A DNA stretch of 64,000 nt from Gluconacetobacter takamatsuzukensis (lineage in GTDB: Bacteria; Pseudomonadota; Alphaproteobacteria; Acetobacterales; Acetobacteraceae), in the NCBI RefSeq assembly GCF_014174275.1, contig NZ_JABEQK010000005.1, positions 186,001 to 250,000 on the forward strand. The letters are read 5' to 3'. Under the pieces are notes generated by a model. That model did not search any database and had not been told where the DNA came from. It worked only from the letters and a program-made list of their open reading frames with translations. Each line of letters opens with the position of its first letter. Positions within the stretch are counted from its first letter, which is position 1. The position numbers and the translations under genes are program-made. Of the stretch, positions 34,128-42,762 are shown in pieces.

Positions 34128-36839
34128 ATGACAGCGCGACTGGCCACCACCGCATTAAGCCTCTCCCTCGCCCTTCTGGCCATGCCCATGGCACAGGCCC
34201 GGGCCGAGGCGCCGCCCGCCCGGCCCGTGGTGGCATCCGGGGCGACCGTTGCCGACAATGCGGTCCGCGCCACCCTGCCCAACGGGCTGCGCGTGGTGGT
34301 GGTGCGCGACCGGCTGGCCCCCGTGGTGACGACCGAGGTGAACTATCTGGTGGGCTCCAGCGAGGCGCCCAAGGGCTTTCCCGGGACCGCCCACGCGCTG
34401 GAACACATGATGTTCCGTGGCAGCAACGGGCTGGACAAGGACCAGCTTTCCGCCATCGGCGCGCGGCTGGGCGGCAGCTACAATGCCGACACGACCGAGA
34501 ACGTGACCCAGTATTTCTACACTGCCCCGGCCGAGGACCTGGACGTGATGCTGCGCATCGAAGCGCTGCGCATGCGCGGGCTGACCCTTGCGGCCCCCGA
34601 CTGGGAGAAGGAGCGCGGCGCGATCGAGCAGGAAGTGGCCCGCGACCTGTCCAGCCCCAGCTACCAGTATCTGACCCGCCTGCAATCAATCCTGTTCGCC
34701 GGCACGCCCTACGAGCAGGACGCGCTGGGCACCCGCCCCTCGTTCGACAAGACCGACGCCGCCCTGCTGCGCCGCTTCTACGATGCGTGGTACGCGCCCA
34801 ACAATGCCATCCTGGTCATTGCCGGCAATGTGGACCCGGACCATGCGATCGAGCGGGTGCGGGCGATCTTCGGCGATATCCCGCGCCGCGCGCTGCCCGA
34901 GCGTTCGGCCGTGCGGCCGGGGCCGGTGACGGGGCAGACGCTGCATTTCCCGACCGATTATCCGGTCGGGCTGGCGACCGTCGCGTGGCGCATGCCCGGC
35001 CTGCGGTCGAAGGATTACGCTGCCGCCCAGATCCTAGCCGATGTGCTGACCAGCCAGCGCGGGGCGCTGTATGAGCTGGTGCCGTCGGGCAAGGCGCTGT
35101 TCGCGGGCTTCGAATTCGCGCCCAAGGCCGAGGCCGGCATCGGCATCGCGGTCGCGGCCTATCCCCGCACCCAGGACCCGGCCCCGCTGCTGGCGGAGAT
35201 CAACGGCATCATCGCCGCCATCCGCGACAAGGGCGTGCCCCCCGATCTGGTCGAGGCGGCGCGGCGAAAGGAGCTGGCGCAGCTCGGCTTCTCGGCCAAC
35301 AGCATCAGCGGGCTGGCGGAAACCTGGTCGCAGGCGCTGGCGGTGATGGGGCTGGACTCGCCCGATGCGCAGGGCACCGCCCTGCGGGCCGTCACGGTCG
35401 AGGACGTCAATCGCCTGGCCCGGCAGATCCTGGACCCGCACCAGGCGGTGACGGCGCTGCTGACGCCCGAGGATTCCGGCCACCCGGTCGCCGGCAAGGG
35501 CTTCGGCGGGTCCGAATCCTTCGCCACCCCGCCCGACCACCCGGTGGCGCTGCCCGACTGGGCGCATGAGGCGCTGTCGACCGTGACCCTGCCGCCGCCG
35601 GTCGGCCTGCCCAGCGTCTTTACCTACCCCAACGGGCTGCGGCTGATCGTCCACCCGGCGCATGTCAGCCACACCGTGTCGGTCTACGGCCAGATCCGCC
35701 AGAACGCGAACATGCAGGAGCCGAAGGGCCAGGACGGCATCGCCGCGATCACCGAGGACCTGTTCAGCTACGGCACGCAGTCCCTGGACCGGCTGGCCTT
35801 CCAGAAGGCGCTGGACGATATCGCCGCCACCGAGAGCGCCGGCCCCGGATTCAGCGTATCGGTTCTGACGCCCGATTTCGAAAAAGCCGTGCGCCTGCTG
35901 GCGGATAACGAAATGCACCCCGCCCTGCCCGACCGCGCGTTCCAGGTGGTGCGCATGCAGACGGCGCAATCCTATGCCGGGCTGCTGAGCTCGCCCAACT
36001 ATCTGTTCGGCCGCGCGGTCAAGGCCGCCGTGTCGCCCGCCGGCGACCCCACGCTGCGCCAGCCCGATCCCCAGCGGATCATGACGCTGAAACAGGCCGA
36101 CGTGCAGGCTTTCTACGCCGGCGCCTACCGGCCCGACCTGACGACCATCGTCGTGGTGGGCGACGTGACCCCCGAACAGGCGCATGAGGTGATCGGCCGC
36201 ACCTTCGGCGCCTGGACCCGGCCTGCCGGCCCCACGCCCGCGGTCGACCTGCCGCCCCGCCCCGACAGCCGCGCCTCGCGCACCCAGGTACCCGACCGCA
36301 CCAGCGTGCAGGATTCCGCGATCCTGGCCGAGAGCCTGGGGCTGACCGCCGCCCATCCGGACCATTTCGCGCTGACGGTCGGCAACGAGATCCTGGGCGA
36401 CGGATTCTCCTCGCGCCTCTATCGCGACCTGCGGGTGCGCACGGGATATGTCTATTCCGTCAGCAGCAATTTTTCCTGGTCGCGCCATCGCGGCGGCTAC
36501 AGCATCAGCTTCGGTGCAGACCCGGACAAGGTGGGCCGCGCGCGCGATGCCGCGCTGCATGACCTCCAGGCGTTGCAGGACCAGCCCGTGACCGATGCCG
36601 AGTTGACGCTGGCCAAGGCGTCGCTGCTGCGCGGCTTGCCGCTTTCCCGCGCCAGCCTGGATTCGATCGCGGCGGAAGACCTGCATCTGGTCGAGCTGGG
36701 CCTGCCGCTGGATACGCCCGACCGGGCGGCCCATGCCTATTACGACATGACCGCCGCCGCCGTGCAGACCGCCTTCCGCACCTGGATGCGCCCGCACGAC
36801 ATGGCGGAGATCGTCAAAGGCCCGACACCCGCGCCCTGA
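34128..36839 (+). CDS. Periplasmic M16 family zinc metallopeptidase, two-module form
   Basis: A 903-residue secreted peptidase related to pitrilysin and processing peptidases. The start ATG 34128 follows AGGAG (34111-34115). A signal peptide ends near AQARAEA. The first M16 module has the inverted zinc motif TAHALEHMMF (His89, Glu92, His93) and the distal glutamate in IEQEVARDL. The second module (about residue 490 on, VFTYPNGLRLIVHPAHVSH in part) lacks HxxEH, having QDGIAAITEDLF there, and is the usual inactive partner half. A hairpin terminator follows. Confidence 0.94.
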   Translation: MTARLATTALSLSLALLAMPMAQARAEAPPARPVVASGATVADNAVRATLPNGLRVVVVRDRLAPVVTTEVNYLVGSSEAPKGFPGTAHALEHMMFRGSNGLDKDQLSAIGARLGGSYNADTTENVTQYFYTAPAEDLDVMLRIEALRMRGLTLAAPDWEKERGAIEQEVARDLSSPSYQYLTRLQSILFAGTPYEQDALGTRPSFDKTDAALLRRFYDAWYAPNNAILVIAGNVDPDHAIERVRAIFGDIPRRALPERSAVRPGPVTGQTLHFPTDYPVGLATVAWRMPGLRSKDYAAAQILADVLTSQRGALYELVPSGKALFAGFEFAPKAEAGIGIAVAAYPRTQDPAPLLAEINGIIAAIRDKGVPPDLVEAARRKELAQLGFSANSISGLAETWSQALAVMGLDSPDAQGTALRAVTVEDVNRLARQILDPHQAVTALLTPEDSGHPVAGKGFGGSESFATPPDHPVALPDWAHEALSTVTLPPPVGLPSVFTYPNGLRLIVHPAHVSHTVSVYGQIRQNANMQEPKGQDGIAAITEDLFSYGTQSLDRLAFQKALDDIAATESAGPGFSVSVLTPDFEKAVRLLADNEMHPALPDRAFQVVRMQTAQSYAGLLSSPNYLFGRAVKAAVSPAGDPTLRQPDPQRIMTLKQADVQAFYAGAYRPDLTTIVVVGDVTPEQAHEVIGRTFGAWTRPAGPTPAVDLPPRPDSRASRTQVPDRTSVQDSAILAESLGLTAAHPDHFALTVGNEILGDGFSSRLYRDLRVRTGYVYSVSSNFSWSRHRGGYSISFGADPDKVGRARDAALHDLQALQDQPVTDAELTLAKASLLRGLPLSRASLDSIAAEDLHLVELGLPLDTPDRAAHAYYDMTAAAVQTAFRTWMRPHDMAEIVKGPTPAP

Positions 36840-36867
36840 AAGCCTGAGGAGTTGCACGAAGACGTGG

Positions 36868-36905
36868 GGGCCGGTCCATGCGCCAATACTGGACCGGCCC
36901 GTCTC
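36868..36905 (+). terminator. Hairpin terminator after the M16 peptidase gene
   Basis: A perfect 11-bp stem, GGGCCGGTCCA (36868-36878) and TGGACCGGCCC (36890-36900), with an 11-nt loop, then GTCTCTAATT. The T-tract is weak, but position and stem strength fit a terminator. Confidence 0.65.
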
Positions 36906-37160
36906 TAATTGCGGACATTACGCGCCCGCATCGGCCGCCGTGCACGCCCCGCGTGCCGGCGTGCAGATGAATGTTTTATTTCATCTCTTCAGCCCAATCG
37001 CCCGGTATCCGCGCGCGGGCGCGCCTGTGCCGCCGGGCTGTTTTCCATGACGATTACATGGGTTGAAGGCATGTTATTTCCAGCTCAGAAGATCAGGACC
37101 GGATGTAATCACAGACGCTTCATGTCCGGATCAAATGCAGAAGGTGGTTCAGAGCCGGTT
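36906..37160. other. Non-coding stretch upstream of the SLOG-like gene
   Basis: With the terminator this makes about 320 bp without a clear gene. It contains AT-richer patches (around 36970-36985 and 37065-37110) unlike the flanking coding DNA, so a promoter is likely here, but no good -35/-10 pair stands out. The frame of the next gene stays open through most of it, with ATGs at 37047 and 37122, neither with a Shine-Dalgarno sequence. Confidence 0.5.
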
Positions 37161-37814
37161 ATGCCAGATACGCCAATGCTGCCCCTCCTCGTTGGCGTGA
37201 CGGGCCATCGGGACATCAGAACGGATGCCCTTCCCATCATTCGCCGGCGCATTCGCGAAGCCCTGCAAGGATTGATCAAACTCTACGGGGCCCGGCAACT
37301 GCAATTGCTGACCGCGATGGCAGGCGGCGCCGATCTCGAGGCCGCCGAGATCGCGCTGGAACTGGGCATACGGCCTGTCTGCCTGTTTCCCATGGAGCCG
37401 GAACGGTACCGGGAGACGCTGAGCGAGGCGGATCGCCCCCGGTTCGACAGGCTGCGCGCCGATGAGCGCATCGCCCTGCAAGTGACCCTGCCCCCGGTCG
37501 CGAGAGCGGCGCACAGGGCGGCCGGCGACGGGTTCCGGCACGATGCGCTCCAGGAACTGTCCGGCGCCATGCCCGACACGCTGGTCCCGGCGGATGCGGT
37601 CAATACGCTGAAATCCTACCTCCCGAACGGCCTGTCACCGACCGACGCCCAGGCGATCCTGCGAGGTACCGATAATTTCTATGCCAGCAGCCTCGGCCTG
37701 ATCGCGCCGCACCTCGCGCCGATGTCGGCGGCGGATGCCGCGCAACTGACGTCCCCGATCGCCGGAACCATGGATGGCGCCATGTGGTTGAAGAAACTCA
37801 GCCGGCGCGGTTGA
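37161..37814 (+). CDS. SLOG-like (Rossmannoid nucleotide-binding) domain protein
   Basis: About 217 residues from ATG 37161; longer starts at 37122 and upstream are possible. The N-terminal half has a Rossmann-like pattern: strand plus loop LPLLVGVTGHRDIRTDA, a helix IIRRRIREALQGLIKLY, then LQLLTAMAGGADLEAAEIAL and GIRPVCLFPMEPERYRETL. GVTGHRD and the AGGAD loop resemble SLOG-superfamily proteins (DprA/LOG relatives), which bind nucleotide-type ligands and often pair with SLATT or other effectors in defence systems. No effector domain or partner gene is visible here: a repeat and a convergent NTF2-like gene follow. The C-terminal half is unrecognised. Truncation of a larger protein is possible. 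Confidence 0.6.
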   Translation: MPDTPMLPLLVGVTGHRDIRTDALPIIRRRIREALQGLIKLYGARQLQLLTAMAGGADLEAAEIALELGIRPVCLFPMEPERYRETLSEADRPRFDRLRADERIALQVTLPPVARAAHRAAGDGFRHDALQELSGAMPDTLVPADAVNTLKSYLPNGLSPTDAQAILRGTDNFYASSLGLIAPHLAPMSAADAAQLTSPIAGTMDGAMWLKKLSRRG

Positions 37815-38036
37815 GAGCTTGTTGTCGTTGGGTGCGAGAAGCCGGGCTCTGCCCGGACCCGGCAGGGCCTGAGGCCCTGCACCCCAATCGTTTGAGTACG
37901 ACCGGGTTCCCAAAGGGCGACTGCCCTTTGGCGGGTTTCAGGGCGGAGTGGCCAAGGTTCCGTCGGCCGGAACGGCCGATGGAAAGCCAACGGAGGGGGG
38001 GCCCTGACCTTCGTCGGCAACGCCTCATAACAGCGC
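37815..38036 (+). repeat. Family B repeat, full copy
   Basis: It fills the gap between the SLOG-like stop and the convergent NTF2-like stop. Modules in order: GCAGGGCCTGAGGCCCTGC followed by ACCCCAATC (about 37861-37888), the hairpin CAAAGGGCGACTGCCCTTTG (37911-37930), and GGTTCCGTCGGCCGGAACGG with CCGATGGAAAGCCAACGGAG (about 37959-37998). The same modules in the same order occur at 51735-51940 (inverted), and in part at 56697-56832 and 63640-63800. Confidence 0.85.
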
Positions 38037-38408
38037 TTAACTCAGATCGACGATCCGGATGAGTTTTCCGTCGGCGATGGTCATGAACGAGGCGCCGCGC
38101 ATCGTCGTTTCCACCCCGGCTTTCATCGGCCCCAGATCGACCGCCGGCGTGCCGGTCCATGCGATTTCCAGCGCGACGCTGTCGCCGTTTACCACCGCCG
38201 TCTTCACGGTCTGGTTGCGGTGCACGAACAGATTGGCGGCCTGCGTGGCCAGCCGGGCGAATGCGTCCCGCCCCTCGATCTTCAGGGATTGGCCGGCGTT
38301 CGAGACATTTTCGAACACCACCCCATCGGCCACGCAGGAAGCGAGCGTGGCGACGTCCTTGCGGTTATAGGCATCGAGATAGGTCCGGATAATCGCCGGC
38401 AGCGTCAT
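38037..38408 (-). CDS. NTF2-like/SnoaL-type protein
   Basis: About 123 residues of the NTF2-like cone fold. ATG 38408 (MTLPAIIRTYLDAYNRKD) is chosen because it matches the usual family start; ATG 38423 is also in frame. Further features are LASCVADGVVFENVSN, IEGRDAFARLATQAANLF and a strand-rich C-terminus ending ADGKLIRIVDLS. Members are isomerases, hydrolases or ligand-binding proteins, and the role here is unknown. It is separated from rpsA by a strong terminator. Confidence 0.85.
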   Translation of the reverse strand: MTLPAIIRTYLDAYNRKDVATLASCVADGVVFENVSNAGQSLKIEGRDAFARLATQAANLFVHRNQTVKTAVVNGDSVALEIAWTGTPAVDLGPMKAGVETTMRGASFMTIADGKLIRIVDLS

Positions 38409-38542
38409 GACCCAGGCTTTCATGAAATGCGTGCGCCACCATGGCAGCCGGAGCCTGCGGCGTCTGCCGAATTGTCGCCACGGGTCCCATGCAGCGCATG
38501 CAGGGCACGCCTGCCGCCCGGCCGTGCGCGTGCAGGCCGCGC

Positions 38543-38580
38543 ATAAAGAAAAAGGGCGGTGCCGTTTCCGGCACCGCCCC
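38543..38580 (-). terminator. Rho-independent terminator of rpsA
   Basis: On the minus strand: GGGGCGGTGCCG, loop GAAA, CGGCACCGCCC, then TTTTTCTTT. This is a perfect 11-bp GC stem (38554-38564 with 38569-38579) with a GNRA-type tetraloop and a T-run, 32 nt after the rpsA stop codon. Confidence 0.92.
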
Positions 38581-38611
38581 TTTCCCTAGTTCGATCCGTG
38601 AGTGGGATCGA

Positions 38612-40327
38612 TCAGGCGTCGGCGTTCCGACGACGGATCGCGGCGCTCAGGATGTCGCCCAGCGAGGCGCCGCTGTCGGACGAGCCGTACTCGTTGATCG
38701 CCTGCTTGTCTTCCTCGACCTCGCGGCCGCGGATGGTCAGGGCCAGCTTGCGGGCCGCGCGATCGACCGACACGATCTTCGCATCGACCTTCTCGCCGAC
38801 CGCGAAGCGCTCCGGACGCTGCTCGGCCTTGTCGCGCGCCAGCTCGGCGCGGCGGATGAAGCCGGTCAGGACGTCGTCGACCTTCACCTCGATGCCGTTC
38901 GACTGCACGGCGGTCACGATGCAGGTGACGATCGCGCCCTTCTGCACCTTGCCCAGCGCGTCGGCGGCGGGGTCTTCATGCAGCTGCTTGATGCCGAGCG
39001 AGATGCGCTCCTTCTCGACGTCGACATCCAGCACCTTCGCCTGGACGACCTGACCCTTTTCGTAGTGGGTCATGGCGACTTCGCCGGCTTCGTCCCACGA
39101 CAGGTCGGACATGTGGACCATGCCGTCGATGTCCGCGGACAAGCCGATGAACAGGCCGAACTCGGTGATGTTGCGGATCTCGCCCTCGACCGTGGAGCCG
39201 ATCTTGTGCTCCTCGGCGAACTGCTCCCACGGGTTGCGCTGCACCTGCTTCAGACCCAGCGAGATGCGACGCTTGCCGCTGTCCACGTCCAGGACCATGA
39301 CGTCGACTTCCTGCGAGGTCGCGACGATCTTGCCCGGATGGACGTTCTTCTTCGTCCAGGACATTTCGGAGACGTGCACCAGACCCTCGACACCCGGCTC
39401 CAGCTCGACGAACGCGCCGTAGTCGGTGATATTGGTGACGCGGCCGGAATAGCGGGCACCCGGCGGATACTTGATCGCCACGTTCTCCCACGGATCGGCC
39501 TCGAGCTGCTTCATGCCCAGCGAGATGCGCTGCGTATCCGGGTTGAAGCGGATGACCTGCACGCGAACCGGCTGGCCGATCTGCAGGGCCTCGGACGGGT
39601 GGTTGATGCGCTTCCAGGCGATGTCGGTGACATGCAGCAGGCCGTCCACGCCGCCCAGGTCGACGAACGCACCGTAGTCGGTGATGTTCTTGACCACGCC
39701 GTCGAGGATCATGCCTTCCTTCAGGCCCTGGATCAGCTCGCTGCGCTGCTCGGCGCGCGTCTCTTCCAGCACCGCACGGCGCGAGACCACGATATTGCCG
39801 CGCGCGCGGTCCATCTTCAGGATCTGGAACGGCTGCGGCACGCCCATCAGCGGGGTGACGTCGCGCACGGGGCGGATATCGACCTGGCTGCCCGGCAGGA
39901 AGGCCATGGCGCCGCCGAGGTCGACGGTGAAGCCACCCTTGACGCGGCCGTAGATCGTGCCGTTGACGCGCTGGTTGTTCTCGAACGCCTTTTCCAGGTT
40001 CGTCCAGGCTTCCTCGCGACGCGCCTTCTCGCGCGACAGGACGATCGAGCCGTCGCGGTCTTCGTACCGTTCGACGAACAGTTCGATGACGTCACCCGGC
40101 TTCACGTCCGGGGACACGCCCGGCGGGCCGAATTCCTTGAGGGCGACGCGCCCTTCGCTCTTGAGGCCGACATCGACGATGGCGAATTCGTCGGTCAGGC
40201 GCACGACGCGGCCGGTGACGACCGAACCGTCGAACGCGGTGTCGCGGCCGAGGGTCTCGTCCAGCAGGGTCGCGAAATCTTCACCGCCGAAATGGTCGGT
40301 GGCAGACTGTAAGGTGGCTGAAGCCAT
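38612..40327 (-). CDS. rpsA: 30S ribosomal protein S1
   Basis: A 571-residue RNA-binding protein that brings mRNA to the 30S subunit. The ATG at 40327 begins MASATLQSATDHFGGEDFAT, although the frame stays open for another 150 codons upstream. Six S1 OB-fold repeats are visible, at about 33-100, 117-183, 203-272, 288-358, 375-445 and 462-528, with the recurring NITDYGAFVDLG, GLLHVTDI, GLVHVSEMSW and RISLGMKQL patterns. The last two repeats are less regular, as in other S1 proteins. No strong Shine-Dalgarno precedes the start, which is usual for rpsA. It is third in aroA-cmk-rpsA, but a separate promoter is likely in the 236-bp gap. Confidence 0.97.
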   Translation of the reverse strand: MASATLQSATDHFGGEDFATLLDETLGRDTAFDGSVVTGRVVRLTDEFAIVDVGLKSEGRVALKEFGPPGVSPDVKPGDVIELFVERYEDRDGSIVLSREKARREEAWTNLEKAFENNQRVNGTIYGRVKGGFTVDLGGAMAFLPGSQVDIRPVRDVTPLMGVPQPFQILKMDRARGNIVVSRRAVLEETRAEQRSELIQGLKEGMILDGVVKNITDYGAFVDLGGVDGLLHVTDIAWKRINHPSEALQIGQPVRVQVIRFNPDTQRISLGMKQLEADPWENVAIKYPPGARYSGRVTNITDYGAFVELEPGVEGLVHVSEMSWTKKNVHPGKIVATSQEVDVMVLDVDSGKRRISLGLKQVQRNPWEQFAEEHKIGSTVEGEIRNITEFGLFIGLSADIDGMVHMSDLSWDEAGEVAMTHYEKGQVVQAKVLDVDVEKERISLGIKQLHEDPAADALGKVQKGAIVTCIVTAVQSNGIEVKVDDVLTGFIRRAELARDKAEQRPERFAVGEKVDAKIVSVDRAARKLALTIRGREVEEDKQAINEYGSSDSGASLGDILSAAIRRRNADA

Positions 40328-40493
40328 GAGGTACCGTAAATCCTGTCTCCGGCACGGCGGGCGGACCGGATGTCTTGCGCACCGCCGGTCAACAGCGGAA
40401 CGACTTGCCCGGCTTGGTCCACGACCCTTGTCGCGACATGCCTGACGGCCGATGCATCGACGCGCCCCCAGGGAGGAGCCGCGCGTGGAATGC

Positions 40494-40522
40494 ACAGACA
40501 CCCTCGCACCCCGGCCTGTCAA
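40494..40522 (-). promoter_or_regulatory. Possible rpsA promoter
   Basis: On the minus strand a consensus TTGACA lies at 40522-40517, about 190 bp before the rpsA start. The 17-bp-spaced -10 would be GTCTGT (40499-40494), a weak hexamer. The rest of the gap (40328-40563) holds a long leader in which I see no known riboswitch. Confidence 0.4.
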
Positions 40523-40563
40523 CACAAACCGGCACAAATCCGCCCCGCAAGGCGGAATCGGCC

Positions 40564-41220
40564 CTACACGGTGCCGAGAGCGCCGGCGCGTTCGCGCACC
40601 ACGCGCAGGGCCTCGACCAGGACCTGTTCGGCCGTCAGATGGTCGGTATCGATCACCACCGCGTCGGCGGCGGCCTTCAGCGGTGCCACCGCGCGGCCGG
40701 CATCGGCGGCGTCGCGCGCCACCAGCTCGGCCTCGACCCGCGCGATCTGGGCCGCGCGGTCGGGCGCGTCGCGGTCGGCCGCCAGCTGTTCCCACCGCCG
40801 ACGGGCGCGGGCAGCGGGCGAGGCGGTGATGAACAGCTTGACCTGCGCATCGGGGAAAATGACGGTGCCGATATCCCGCCCGTCCAGCACGCCGCCGGCG
40901 GCGCGGGCGAAATCGCGCTGCACATCGACCAGGATCGCCCGCACTGCCTGCTGGGCGGCGACCAGGCTGGCCGCGCGATCGACCTCCGGCACCCGCAGGT
41001 CGCCGCGCTTCAGGTCCTGGGGCGTGATCTGCCGCGCCTGGTCGTCGGCCGGATGCCCCGCCGGGTCCAGCCCGGCATCGAGCATCCGCCGCCCGACCGC
41101 GCGATAGAGTAGCCCGGTATCGAGATAGGGCAGGCCCAGCGCATCGGCCAGGCGGCGGGCCAGCGTGCCCTTGCCGGCGGCCGCCGGGCCGTCGACGGCG
41201 ATGACCAGGGCGCGGCTCAT
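40564..41220 (-). CDS. cmk: Cytidylate kinase
   Basis: A 218-residue kinase that phosphorylates CMP and dCMP. It carries the P-loop VDGPAAAGKGTLARRLA, YLDTGLLYRAVG (the nucleoside-binding region), LDGRDIGTVIFPDAQVKLFI and the lid SPAARARRRWEQL. The ATG overlaps the aroA stop (ATGA). The order aroA-cmk-rpsA is widely conserved in proteobacteria. Confidence 0.97.
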   Translation of the reverse strand: MSRALVIAVDGPAAAGKGTLARRLADALGLPYLDTGLLYRAVGRRMLDAGLDPAGHPADDQARQITPQDLKRGDLRVPEVDRAASLVAAQQAVRAILVDVQRDFARAAGGVLDGRDIGTVIFPDAQVKLFITASPAARARRRWEQLAADRDAPDRAAQIARVEAELVARDAADAGRAVAPLKAAADAVVIDTDHLTAEQVLVEALRVVRERAGALGTV

Positions 41221-42566
41221 GCCGCCAACCCCGCGCCGATGCGGTTCATCAGGTCGATGAAGCCGGGGAAGCTGGTATCGATGAAGACCGTATCGTCGAC
41301 CTCGACCGGCCGGGCCGCGACCAGGCCCAGCACGATGGCGCTCATGGCCAGGCGGTGGTCCATGCGGGTTTCGACCAGCCCGCCGCCGGGCACCGCCCCG
41401 CCGGTGCCGGTGACCAGCATGTCGTCGCCCACCACGTCCACGCTCACGCCGTTGCGCTGCAACAGCGCCACGGTGGCCGACAGGCGGTCGCTTTCCTTGA
41501 CGCGCAGTTCCTCCAGCCCCCGGAACCGCGACGGGCCGGTGGCATGGGCGGCGACGACGGCCAGGATGGGATATTCGTCGATCATCGAGGGCGCGCGGTC
41601 GGCCGGCACGTCCACCCCGTGCAGCGGGCCGGCCACCGCCGTCAGGTCGCCGACCGGCTCGCCGCCCTCGACCCGCTCGTTCGACAGGCGCAGGTCGGCG
41701 CCCATCTCGCGCAGGGTGGCGAACAGGCCGGTGCGCAGCGGGTTGAGCCCCACGCCCCGCACCGTGACCGACGAGCCCGGGACCAGCAGCGCCGCCGCCA
41801 GCACGAAGGCGGCCGATGACGGGTCGCCCGGCACCGCCACGTCGCGCGCCACAAGGTCGGGCCGGCCGGCCAGGGTGATGACGCGGCCGCCGGTATCGAG
41901 CGGCGCCACCGCGACCTCGGCGCCGAAATGGCGCAGCATGTTTTCGGTATGGTCGCGCGTGGCCACCGGTTCCTCGACCCGGGTGGTGCCGGGGGCGTTC
42001 AGCCCGGCCAGCAGCACGGCCGATTTCACCTGCGCCGAGGCCACCGGCAGGCGATAGGACAGCGGCGCCGGATCGGCCACGCCCGCGATGGCCAGCGGCA
42101 GCCGGCCGCCCGAGCGGGCGGTGAAGCGCGCGCCGGTGGCCGAGAGCGGGTCGATCACCCGCTTCATCGGCCGGCCGCGCAGGCTGCCGTCGCCGGTCAT
42201 GACGGAAAAGATGCCGTGGCTGGCCAGGATGCCCGACAGCAGCCGCGCCGCCGTGCCGGAATTGCCCATGTCCAGCACGTCGTCCGGTTCCTGCAACGCG
42301 CCCAGGCCCTTGCCCGTGACCTGCCAGGTGCCCGGCGCCGTGCGGGTGACGGTGGCGCCCAGGGCCCGCATGGCGGCGGCGGTGCGCAGCACGTCCTCGC
42401 CTTCCAGCAAGCCGGTGATCCCGGTTTCGCCGCGCGCCAGCGCCGCGAACATCAGCGCGCGGTGGCTGATCGACTTGTCGCCCGGCACCGTGACGGCCCC
42501 GGAAAGAGGAGTCGTCGCCGACCGGACGGTCAACGGGCGCGAGGCGGGGGCGTTCATGCTTTCCAT
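41217..42566 (-). CDS. aroA: 3-phosphoshikimate 1-carboxyvinyltransferase (EPSP synthase), class II-like
   Basis: A 449-residue shikimate-pathway enzyme that joins PEP to shikimate 3-phosphate. ATG 42566 has GGAAGGGA about 9 nt upstream. Motifs: VPGDKSISHRALMFAALA, GLLEGEDVLRTAAAMRALGA, LPVASAQVKSAVLLAGLN, RDHTENMLRHFG, DRAPSMIDEYPILAV and LRVKESDRLSA. These match the class II (Agrobacterium CP4-like) type rather than the E. coli type. At the PEP-site loop it reads DMGNSGTAARL with Gly104, where CP4 has Ala. The start lies 196 bp from the divergent FYDLN gene. Confidence 0.97.
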   Translation of the reverse strand: MESMNAPASRPLTVRSATTPLSGAVTVPGDKSISHRALMFAALARGETGITGLLEGEDVLRTAAAMRALGATVTRTAPGTWQVTGKGLGALQEPDDVLDMGNSGTAARLLSGILASHGIFSVMTGDGSLRGRPMKRVIDPLSATGARFTARSGGRLPLAIAGVADPAPLSYRLPVASAQVKSAVLLAGLNAPGTTRVEEPVATRDHTENMLRHFGAEVAVAPLDTGGRVITLAGRPDLVARDVAVPGDPSSAAFVLAAALLVPGSSVTVRGVGLNPLRTGLFATLREMGADLRLSNERVEGGEPVGDLTAVAGPLHGVDVPADRAPSMIDEYPILAVVAAHATGPSRFRGLEELRVKESDRLSATVALLQRNGVSVDVVGDDMLVTGTGGAVPGGGLVETRMDHRLAMSAIVLGLVAARPVEVDDTVFIDTSFPGFIDLMNRIGAGLAA

Positions 42567-42762
42567 GGGACCAATCCCTTCCGGATTGTTCGCGGCGAAG
42601 TCAATTACCGGCATGCGCCGCGATGCCAAAAAAACGCCGAAATGTCACCGGTGCAACGATCGCGGTTTGACATGCGGCGCGCAAGCTGGCATGGGGCTCC
42701 GCCCTAAGCAGCCTTCGCCGCGGCTTTTGTCCAACCCACTCCAGGATCGACAGGTTTCAAGC

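Noticed and set aside
40328-40563. Riboswitch or S1-binding autoregulatory structure before rpsA
   Set aside because: The leader is long and could be regulatory, but I could not identify any conserved motif; only a weak promoter is reported.
38612-40795. Longer S1 protein with about 155 extra N-terminal residues
   Set aside because: The extension is Arg/Gly-rich, crosses a likely promoter and part of cmk, and S1 proteins normally start near MASATLQ-type sequence.
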